This document shows positions 40,928-49,380 of a DNA stretch of 49,380 nucleotides, in pieces. Origin of the DNA: a bacterium. GTDB taxonomy: Bacteria > Myxococcota_A > UBA9042. The notes under the pieces are model-generated. The model was not told the DNA's origin. It saw only the letters and a program-made list of their open reading frames with translations, and searched no databases. The translations under genes and the position numbers were made by a program. The stretch spans positions 1-49,380 of the forward strand of contig JAUIAC010000012.1 of the NCBI GenBank assembly GCA_030425545.1, given 5' to 3'. Positions within the stretch are counted from its first letter, which is position 1, and each line of letters starts with the position of its first letter.

Positions 40928-42574
40928 ATGCCCGACCTTCGCTCCCATCTGCCCGCCTTGCTGACCGCGCTCGTGTGCGTGGCGCTCGCCTCGCCCGCGC
41001 TCGCGCAGCCTGCGTCGGGAGCCCCGCCGCGCCCTGGCGCCACGCCCGCTCCGGGTGCCTCCGCGGCCGCCGGCGCCGCCGCCACGCCGGGCGCCGAGGG
41101 TGAGGGCGACAGCCTCTACGTCATCGTCGAGGCGACGCAGCGCCCCCTGGACGGACTCCTGGTGTTGCCCACCGCGTGCGGCCCCTACAAGGCGTGGTGC
41201 GACGAGGTGCAGGCCGTGCTGCACAACGACATGCGGCTGAGCGGGGTGGTGCGCGCGCTCAAGCTGAAGAAGGCCAAGGTCGAGGCCATCAAGCGCTACA
41301 ACCTGCCCGGCTTCGAGGTGAACCTGGCGGCCGCGCGGAAGGCGGGCGTGGTCTATGCCGTCGCCAGCTGGGCGCGAAAAGCCCGCAAGCAGAAGGGCGT
41401 GCTCGAGCTGCACATCGGTGTCATCGACGTGCGCACGGGCAAGCGCCTGGACCTGGGTCGGCGCGCGCTGCAGACCGGGCCGATCAAGGCCATCCGCACC
41501 CTGGCGCACCGCGCGTCCAACGCGATCTTCGGCGCCATCTCGGGGGTCGAGGGCAGCTTTGACGGCCAGTTCTTCTACAGCGCGCCCGGCGCCGGCTGCC
41601 ACCGCTGCATCTGGATGGCGGACGCCGACGGCTACAACGCCCGCGTCATCGTGGGCGGCAAGGGCATCCACATGCTGCCGCGGCCCACCGCGGACCAGGG
41701 GCTCAACTTCGTCAGCTTCAAGCCCGACCTGCCCTCGCTCTTCCGCCTCGACGGCCCCAAGGTCGACCAGCTGTGGGCGACCTCGCCCAACACGCACACG
41801 CCGGTGGTGCTCGCTGGCGACGCCCCCGCGGCGAAGCGCCCCCGGGGCAAGCGCCGCGGCAGCAAGCGGCGGGCCAAGAAGCGCCGGCTGTCCAAGGGCC
41901 GCAAGGCGGGCGCCAAGCGCAAGGGTGGCGCGGGCGGCAAGGTCCCGGGCATGCCGGCCAAGCCGTGGGCCACCGGCGCGACGCTGCAGTTCCGCACGGC
42001 GGCGACGAACCGCGCGGGTCAGGTGGTGGCGACCATCAACGACGGCGACCAGGCCGACCTGTGGCTGCTCAACGCCGCGGGCAAGCCGGTGCGCAACCTG
42101 ACCAACCACGAGTCGGACGATCTCGACCCCTCCTGGTCACCCGACGGCACCCGCATCGCCTTCGTCAGCAACCGCACGGGTCGGCCGCAGATCTACGTGA
42201 TGAACGCCGACGGCTCGAACGTGCAGCGCATGACCTTCGCGGGCCCCTACAACACCGGGCCGGACTGGGGCGCCAACAACAAGATCGTCTACTCGGGCCT
42301 CCGCGGTAGCGCGGTGGACATCCTCACGGTGGACATGGCCAAGCAGATGCAGCGGCTCACCCCGGGCCGTGGCAAGCGCTCGCTCGAGCCCTCGTGGACC
42401 ACCTGTGGGCGACGCGTGCTCTACGTGTCGGACGAAGACGGCCGCGGCGCGCGGGTGTGGGTCGCCAGCCACGACGGCGCTGCCCGGCAGCCCCTTGCGC
42501 TGCCGCGTGGCCGCTATTACACCCCCGTCTGGCGCAAGAAGCCGGGCGTGTTGCCCACCCCCTTCCGGCCCTGA
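40928..42574 (+). CDS. tolB: Tol-Pal system beta-propeller protein TolB
   Basis: A 548-residue periplasmic protein with a signal peptide (LTALVCVALASPALA). The N-terminal TolB_N domain (VVRALKLKKAKVEAIKRYNLPGF) is followed by the WD40-like propeller repeats. Examples are FYSAPGAGCHRCIWMADADGYNA, NLTNHESDDLDPSWSPDGTRIAFVSNRTGRPQIYVMNADGS and LEPSWTTCGRRVLYVSDEDGRG. TolB links Pal to TolA and other envelope partners. Tol genes A/Q/R and pal are not in the window. The protein is about 120 residues longer than E. coli TolB, chiefly because of an Ala/Pro-rich N-terminal spacer and a very basic loop at about 303-338 (KRPRGKRRGSKRRAKKRR). GGAG lies 6 nt before the ATG. Confidence 0.9.
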   Translation: MPDLRSHLPALLTALVCVALASPALAQPASGAPPRPGATPAPGASAAAGAAATPGAEGEGDSLYVIVEATQRPLDGLLVLPTACGPYKAWCDEVQAVLHNDMRLSGVVRALKLKKAKVEAIKRYNLPGFEVNLAAARKAGVVYAVASWARKARKQKGVLELHIGVIDVRTGKRLDLGRRALQTGPIKAIRTLAHRASNAIFGAISGVEGSFDGQFFYSAPGAGCHRCIWMADADGYNARVIVGGKGIHMLPRPTADQGLNFVSFKPDLPSLFRLDGPKVDQLWATSPNTHTPVVLAGDAPAAKRPRGKRRGSKRRAKKRRLSKGRKAGAKRKGGAGGKVPGMPAKPWATGATLQFRTAATNRAGQVVATINDGDQADLWLLNAAGKPVRNLTNHESDDLDPSWSPDGTRIAFVSNRTGRPQIYVMNADGSNVQRMTFAGPYNTGPDWGANNKIVYSGLRGSAVDILTVDMAKQMQRLTPGRGKRSLEPSWTTCGRRVLYVSDEDGRGARVWVASHDGAARQPLALPRGRYYTPVWRKKPGVLPTPFRP

Positions 42575-42641
42575 ACGACGCGCTGCGCTGGCCCCTCCGC
42601 TGAGGGAGGCGGTCGCAGCGCGAGCCCCGGAGGCCGTCGCG

Positions 42642-42670
42642 TGGACGCGCCTTCGCCCCTGACCTACACT
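42642..42670 (+). promoter_or_regulatory. Candidate promoter of the EPND-domain kinase gene
   Basis: TGGACG (42642-42647) and TACACT (42665-42670) are 17 bp apart, each matching 4 of 6 positions. Transcription would begin near 42677, almost at the GTG at 42679, so a leaderless or very short leader transcript is possible. Confidence 0.35.
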
Positions 42671-42693
42671 TGCGGGACGTGACGCTGCCACCC

Positions 42694-45525
<2,832 letters not shown>

Positions 45526-45576
45526 GTCGCCGGACCCGACGCTCGCCCAAACGCCGACGCGGACGCAGACTGAGAC

Positions 45577-45640
45577 GCCGACTCAGAGGGCCGACTCAGA
45601 GGGCCGACTCAGAGTGCTGACTGAGACTGCGACTCAGACG
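45577..45640. repeat. Tandem 13-bp GCCGACTCAGAGG-type repeats
   Basis: GGCCGACTCAGAG repeats with a 13-bp period at about 45577-45615, flanked by diverged GCTGACTGAGAC/GCGACTCAGACG copies. CTGAG/CTCAG pairs can form stem-loops. It lies between the kinase gene (+) and the phosphoesterase gene (-), whose stop codons converge here. Confidence 0.75.
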
Positions 45641-46368
45641 CCGACAGCCAGACGCCGCGCGAACTTCTCGTCGAGCCCCACCGTGCGAATGCGGGCTGCG
45701 GCCGAGGCGATGTCGTAGTCGATGCGCACGTGCGCCATCTGCCGCGTGTCGGTGTCGAAGAGCACGAAGCACGAGTCCGGGTTGCGGTCGCGCGGCTGCC
45801 CCACCGAGCCCACGTTGACCAGGTAGCGCGAGCCCTTCTTGTGCTTGTAGTTGCCCGAGACGTCGCGGACCTTGCGGCCGGTGTACTCGTAGGTCGTCGT
45901 CAGGTGGCTGTGGCCGATGAAGTTGTGGCCGAGCAGGCCTGTCTTCATGCGGGTCAGCGCCTCGGCCTCCTCGTTGCGCACCACGTAGTAGAACGCGCTC
46001 GGCAGGATCGGCGCCGCGTGGAAGAACGCCGTGTCGGTCTCCTCCCGCAGGTGGCAGTAAGGCAGCGAGTACAGCCAGGTGAAGTTCTCTTCGGAGAGCT
46101 CCGAGCGGGTCCAGTAGAGCGCCTTGCGCGCGGCCTCGTAGTAGTAGTCGGTGTCCATGACGCCCACCACCGCCGCGTCGTGGTTGCCCATGAGCACGAC
46201 CTCGCAGCGCTCCCGCAGCAGCTCACAGCACTCGTTGGGGTTGCCGCCATAGCCGACCACATCGCCGAGGCAGATGATCTCGTCTGCGCCGATGTCGTCG
46301 CACTTGTCCAGCACGCGGGTGAGCGCCTGAATGTTGGCGTGGATGTCGCTGATGATGGCGAGGCGCAT
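45634..46368 (-). CDS. Metallophosphoesterase (calcineurin-like)
   Basis: A 244-residue cytoplasmic binuclear-metal phosphoesterase. The signatures are in order: D8-x-H10 in IISDIHAN, GDVVGYGG with Asp36, GNHD (61-64), and GHSH in the second half (LGHNFIGHSHLTTTYEY), with the final conserved Asn-x-GSVGQPRD. The length is shorter than phosphodiesterases with added domains, fitting small MPE proteins such as YfcE/Icc-type, whose substrates vary (phosphodiesters, cAMP, protein phosphates). The ATG (complement of 46366-46368) has AGGAG 9 nt upstream. A candidate promoter on this strand lies at 46472-46499. A phosphoprotein-phosphatase role against the neighbouring kinase is speculative. Confidence 0.85.
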   Translation of the reverse strand: MRLAIISDIHANIQALTRVLDKCDDIGADEIICLGDVVGYGGNPNECCELLRERCEVVLMGNHDAAVVGVMDTDYYYEAARKALYWTRSELSEENFTWLYSLPYCHLREETDTAFFHAAPILPSAFYYVVRNEEAEALTRMKTGLLGHNFIGHSHLTTTYEYTGRKVRDVSGNYKHKKGSRYLVNVGSVGQPRDRNPDSCFVLFDTDTRQMAHVRIDYDIASAAARIRTVGLDEKFARRLAVGV

Positions 46369-46659
46369 GGTGGACAGCTCCTGCGACGACCATGGCTGCC
46401 ATTGAGGCCACCGGAGCACCCGGGGCGGAGACAGCTCCGGAGGGACCGGGGCCAGGACGCGCGCGTGGATCAAGGTACCAGAGGCCCCCCACCGCGCAAG
46501 CTGCGTTGACGCTCACGCGGGGGGCGTGCGAGCCTCCCGCCGCCCGACACAGCCCGGTTTTCTGGCGCCGTCGCCAGGCGCAGCCACCGCGGCAGACGGG
46601 TCAGAACGACCGGCGCGACGACCCGCATGGGCGCGCGCCCGAGCCCACTGGAGTTGCCC
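46369..46659. other. Divergent intergenic region upstream of the phosphoesterase and peroxiredoxin genes
   Basis: 291 bp without a supported gene. It holds the minus-strand promoter candidate at 46472-46499, a TTGACG at 46505-46510 without a matching -10, and AGCCCGGTTTTCTGGC (46551-46566), identical to 18023-18038. Confidence 0.4.
46472..46499 (-). promoter_or_regulatory. Candidate promoter of the metallophosphoesterase gene
   Basis: On the minus strand TTGCGC (complement of 46494-46499) and TACCTT (complement of 46472-46477) are separated by 16 bp, like the TTGCTT-16-TACCTT upstream of the lamin-tail lipoprotein gene. The 5' UTR would be about 97 nt. Confidence 0.35.
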
Positions 46660-47142
46660 ATGTCCCTGTCCGTCGGCGACCTCGCCCCCGCCTTCAGCCT
46701 GCCCGCAGACGACGACAGCACCGTGTCGCTGGCGGACCACCGCGGCAAGTGGGTGGTGGTGTACTTCTACCCGCGCGACAACACGCCTGGCTGCACCACC
46801 GAGGCCTGCGGCTTCCGTGACCGCCACGACGAGCTGCGCGGCGCCGACCAGGCCGAGGTGTTCGGCGTCAGCGGCGACTCGATCAAGTCGCACGTGCGCT
46901 TCCGCGACAAGTACGAGCTGCCCTTCCGCCTGCTCAGCGACGCCGACCACAGCATGATGACGGCGTGGGGGGTGTGGGGCGAGAAGAAGAACTACGGCCG
47001 CACCTACATGGGCGTCATCCGCTCGACCTTCATCGTCGATCCCGCGGGGGTCATCGCCGCCGCGTGGACCAAGGTCCGGGTCAAAGGGCACGTCGACGCG
47101 GTCATGACGCGTTTGGCAGAGCTGCAGGCAAGCCACGCCTAG
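46660..47142 (+). CDS. bcp: Peroxiredoxin, Bcp (thiol peroxidase) type
   Basis: A 160-residue cytoplasmic thioredoxin-dependent peroxidase that reduces organic and hydrogen peroxides. The catalytic segment FYPRDNTPGCTTEACGFRD contains peroxidatic Cys45 in the TPGCT pattern and resolving-type Cys50, as in E. coli Bcp. VFGVSGDSIKSHVRFRDKY and FRLLSDADHSMMTAWGVWGEK are the usual later motifs. The C-terminal part VIRSTFIVDPAGVIAAAWTKVRVKGHVDAV is complete. GGAG lies 6 nt before the ATG. It is divergent from the phosphoesterase gene and upstream of the unknown gene at 47258. Confidence 0.92.
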   Translation: MSLSVGDLAPAFSLPADDDSTVSLADHRGKWVVVYFYPRDNTPGCTTEACGFRDRHDELRGADQAEVFGVSGDSIKSHVRFRDKYELPFRLLSDADHSMMTAWGVWGEKKNYGRTYMGVIRSTFIVDPAGVIAAAWTKVRVKGHVDAVMTRLAELQASHA

Positions 47143-47257
47143 CGCGCCGACCAGGCCACAGCCCCGGCGGCCCCACAGCGGACACCGCAGCCCCGAATCA
47201 CGCACGAGCCCCCGCGACAGCGACACAGAGCGGCGGCGTGCACAGCAGGAGCAGGAC

Positions 47258-48181
47258 ATGAGCGACTTCACCGGCCGCATGGCCACCTGGGACGGCAAGA
47301 GCCCCGATCTTCGGTCTTGGAGCGACGACGAGCTGCTCGACGGGCTGCGCCAGCTGGGGATCGACACCGACAAGGCGGGCTTCGAGGCGCTCGCGAAGGC
47401 CGCCAAGCTCCAGTCGGACATCGAAGACGACTGGCTGGTCGCCAGCGGGACCAAAGACGAGGGTGCCCAGGTGTTCCTGTGGATGAGCGTGCAGGAGCTC
47501 TGGGAGCGCTGGCGCGTCGACGCGTGGCCCAAGGACCGCATGGCGCGCATGTTCGCGTACCTGGTGGACGCCGAGTACGCGCACGAGTGGGCGTCGCGCT
47601 GCCACGCCCCAACGGGCACGCAGGTCATGGAGGCGCTCACCGCCTTCCTCGAGGCCGCGGACGACAGCAAGGCCGCGCTCGACGAGCTGGTGGAGATGTT
47701 GGGCATGCCCTCGGCTGCGTGGCCGTCGAAGCTGCTGGACGCCATGGCGGAGTGGGCCGAGGTGGGCAATGTGACCCTCGCCATGGGCGGCGGGGAGCTG
47801 ATGGCCACGGTGCTCGGTGAGGGCCATCGCGACGTGTTCATGGCGACCGCGTTCATGACCTCACGGCTCTACGACCGCGCCCAGAGCGCCGCGCTGCAGG
47901 TGCCGCACGACGCCCCGGTGAAGGGGGGCTTCGCCGAGATGACCGGCTACCTCTGTCTGGCAGGTGGCAGCGCGCTCTCCGCCCGCTACTGGCTCACGGA
48001 GGCCAAGGGGCGCACCCGTCCCAAGCGCAGCGAGCTGACCTTCGCCGCGGAGACGGCCCGCGACTTCATCAAGGACGCGCAGGCCATGGCCGGCGAGATC
48101 CCGGACCGCACCCGCAAGGCGGCGCTCCAGGCGGCCTCGCAGAGCTGCTTCTACGCGGTGATGGCCTTCGCGGGGATGTAG
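47258..48181 (+). CDS. Conserved-looking hypothetical protein
   Basis: A 307-residue, probably soluble and mostly helical protein; no signal peptide or transmembrane segment is evident. It starts MSDFTGRMATWDGKSPDLRSW, followed by an acidic N-terminal half with DDELLDGLRQLGIDTDKAGF, which looks like a death-domain-like or SAP-like helix bundle. The next part has long helices (QVFLWMSVQELWERWRVDAWPKDRMARM). Near the end, FIKDAQAMAGEIPDRTRKA and AASQSCFYAVMAFAGM are also helical. No family is recognised. The ATG follows AGGAG with 6-nt spacing, so it is translated efficiently on sequence grounds. A 115-bp gap separates it from the peroxiredoxin gene; cotranscription is possible. Confidence 0.75.
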   Translation: MSDFTGRMATWDGKSPDLRSWSDDELLDGLRQLGIDTDKAGFEALAKAAKLQSDIEDDWLVASGTKDEGAQVFLWMSVQELWERWRVDAWPKDRMARMFAYLVDAEYAHEWASRCHAPTGTQVMEALTAFLEAADDSKAALDELVEMLGMPSAAWPSKLLDAMAEWAEVGNVTLAMGGGELMATVLGEGHRDVFMATAFMTSRLYDRAQSAALQVPHDAPVKGGFAEMTGYLCLAGGSALSARYWLTEAKGRTRPKRSELTFAAETARDFIKDAQAMAGEIPDRTRKAALQAASQSCFYAVMAFAGM

Positions 48182-48237
48182 CGGGTTGTCCGGCTGCCCT
48201 GGGGCGGTCCGAGGCCCGAGCCCGGGTTCGCGCTCGG

Positions 48238-49380
48238 TCAGCCGCCGCAGCAGACCGCGCGGTCCTTGCAGCAGTCCCCCAAGGTGACACACGCGGCGTC
48301 GCACCAGCACCCGCCGGTGCCCTGGCCGCCGCACTTGCTCTTGCAGCTCGCCACCGCGTTGGCGCCGCAGACCGCGCCACCACACAGGGCGCCGTAGTCC
48401 TTGCAACAATCCCCGAGCGTGGCGCACTGGGCGTCGCACCAGCAGGTGCCGCTCGACGCCTGCCCGCCGCACTTGCCCGCGCAGGTGCCGCTCGTCGCGG
48501 TGCACGTGGCGGACGCCTTGTTGGCGCCGACCTTGCAGCTGGTGCCGGCGCCGCACGTCTTGACGTTGGCCCACGCTCCGAAGGCGCCAGCGGGGCAGCC
48601 CGACGACGTGCCGCTGCAGCTCGCTGACATCGTCCGCTTCTGAATCGTCTGGCTGCTGCAGCGGTACTCCGTCTTCGACGCGCAGGCGGTGCCCTTGGGC
48701 TTCAAGAACTTCTGGCCGAGGTCGCAGCACGCGCCGGAGCTGCACGCGCACGTGGCGCTGTAGTCCTTGCAGCAGGTCCCCAGCGTGACGCACGAGGGGC
48801 CGCAGTGACACGTGCCGTCAGCCGCGGGTCCGCCGCACGCGCCGACACAGGTGCCGGTGGGCTCCTTGGGCTTGCAGGTCGGGATCACGCCCGACGCCGA
48901 CTGCGTACACACCGTGTTGTCTCCGCAGGTTTTGAGTCCGGACCAGGGGCCCTTGTAGGCGAACTGCCCCTCCGCGCTGCAGGTGGTCGCGTCGAAACCG
49001 GCACACCCGGGGTACACATCGCGCTTCTGAATCGCCTGCCCTTTGCACTGGTACTCGGTGCCGACCACGGTGCCACCGCACAGCGTGCCCTGGGCCTTGG
49101 GCTTGTTGGTCGCTGGGTCACAGCACGCGCCCTTGTCACAGCAGTTGGGCTGCGTCGACTTGATGCAGACGTGGGCCTTCATGTCGCAGGTGGCGGTGGT
49201 GCAGGCCGTGGTCAGCAGCCCGCAGTCCAGGTGGTTCTTGCAGCACCCCTTCTGCGCGGCGCCCTTGCAGCTGCCCTGGGCGTCGCAGGTGTCGGAGCTG
49301 GTGCAGACGTCACCGTCGTCGCAAGGCGCGCCGACCTTGACGGTCCACGCCGTCGCCGCTGCGGAGGAGGCGCAGACCTC
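48238..49380 (-). CDS. Cys-rich secreted protein with three somatomedin-B-like domains (5' end outside window)
   Basis: The frame is open to the right edge of the window, so the N-terminus and any signal peptide are missing; 380 residues are visible. The first part has CDDGDVCTSSDTCDAQGSC and related modules. Three domains then match the somatomedin-B pattern (CxxxC..G.CxCxxxCxxxGDCCxDY..xC). They lie at about 48748-48849 (CHCGPSCVTLGTCCKDY), 48382-48483 (CWCDAQCATLGDCCKDY) and 48250-48345 (CWCDAACVTLGDCCKD). Between them are copies of another Cys module (IQKRDVYPGC.../IQKRTMSASC...), implying tandem duplication. In animals such domains bind proteins on the cell surface. A secreted or surface binding role is inferred. 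Confidence 0.82.
   Translation of the reverse strand, partial: EVCASSAAATAWTVKVGAPCDDGDVCTSSDTCDAQGSCKGAAQKGCCKNHLDCGLLTTACTTATCDMKAHVCIKSTQPNCCDKGACCDPATNKPKAQGTLCGGTVVGTEYQCKGQAIQKRDVYPGCAGFDATTCSAEGQFAYKGPWSGLKTCGDNTVCTQSASGVIPTCKPKEPTGTCVGACGGPAADGTCHCGPSCVTLGTCCKDYSATCACSSGACCDLGQKFLKPKGTACASKTEYRCSSQTIQKRTMSASCSGTSSGCPAGAFGAWANVKTCGAGTSCKVGANKASATCTATSGTCAGKCGGQASSGTCWCDAQCATLGDCCKDYGALCGGAVCGANAVASCKSKCGGQGTGGCWCDAACVTLGDCCKDRAVCCGG

Overview
The window is 49.4 kb of very GC-rich DNA, densely packed with about 38 protein genes on both strands. Codon third positions are almost all G or C. No RNA gene, CRISPR array, insertion sequence or prophage module was recognised. Several features point to a Myxococcota-type (former Deltaproteobacteria) predator or saprophyte lineage: three membrane-anchored Hanks-type Ser/Thr kinases, many lipoproteins with Asp-Ala-Gly-rich linkers, CDDGD-type Cys-rich modules, animal-like extracellular domains (lamin-tail, C-type lectin, fibrinogen-like, somatomedin-B-like), and a Gram-negative envelope set (TolB, MreCD, PBP2, RodA, an outer-membrane barrel). 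This placement is inference from gene content only.

Layout. 1-2.3 kb: the C-terminal end of SecA, then a lamin-tail/thrombospondin-3 lipoprotein ending at a clear intrinsic terminator. 2.5-6.3 kb: an MFS transporter (-) diverges from a Ser/Thr kinase (+) across a control region with two neighbouring palindromes. 6.4-10.3 kb: small metabolic genes (NTF2-like protein, acyl-CoA thioesterase, HEAT-repeat protein, DedA membrane protein, PLP aminotransferase). 10.5-16.9 kb (-): a probable operon of a double universal stress protein, the recombination ATPase RarA, a triple DsbA-like lipoprotein and a Cys-less DsbA-like paralogue. 17.1-20.1 kb (+): two exported proteins and an EpmA-type lysyl ligase. 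20.4-20.9 kb (-): an isolated phage/contractile-injection tail-tube protein with a structured 3' UTR. 21.4-24.0 kb (+): a catalytic NAD-isocitrate-dehydrogenase-like protein, a paralogue with a degenerate cofactor site, and a 7Fe ferredoxin.

24.2-37.4 kb holds the rod/elongasome genes in two blocks. MreC follows a small membrane protein. About 7.8 kb later come MreD, PBP2, RodA and a TMTC-like membrane protein with TPR-like C-terminus, the last three overlapping at start/stop codons. Between the blocks lie a DUF2817 peptidase-like protein, an outer-membrane barrel, a second kinase, a lectin/fibrinogen-like lipoprotein and another lipoprotein. 39.5-49.4 kb: an SAMHD1-like HD hydrolase, TolB, a third kinase with EPN(D/N) extracellular repeats, a metallophosphoesterase, a Bcp peroxiredoxin, an unknown protein, and the C-terminal part of a somatomedin-B-like Cys-rich secreted protein running off the end.

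Strongest observations: (1) PBP2 carries an insertion of tandem zinc-ribbon-like repeats in its periplasmic N-terminal region, and these match the ribbons at the N-termini of two nearby kinases. (2) The isocitrate dehydrogenase pair has one subunit with an intact substrate site but a lost NAD motif, reminiscent of eukaryotic IDH3 regulatory subunits. (3) epmA appears to extend upstream through about 71 open codons with no ATG/GTG/TTG, but with a well-placed Shine-Dalgarno before a CTG. (4) A lone tail-tube gene has a multi-hairpin 3' UTR.
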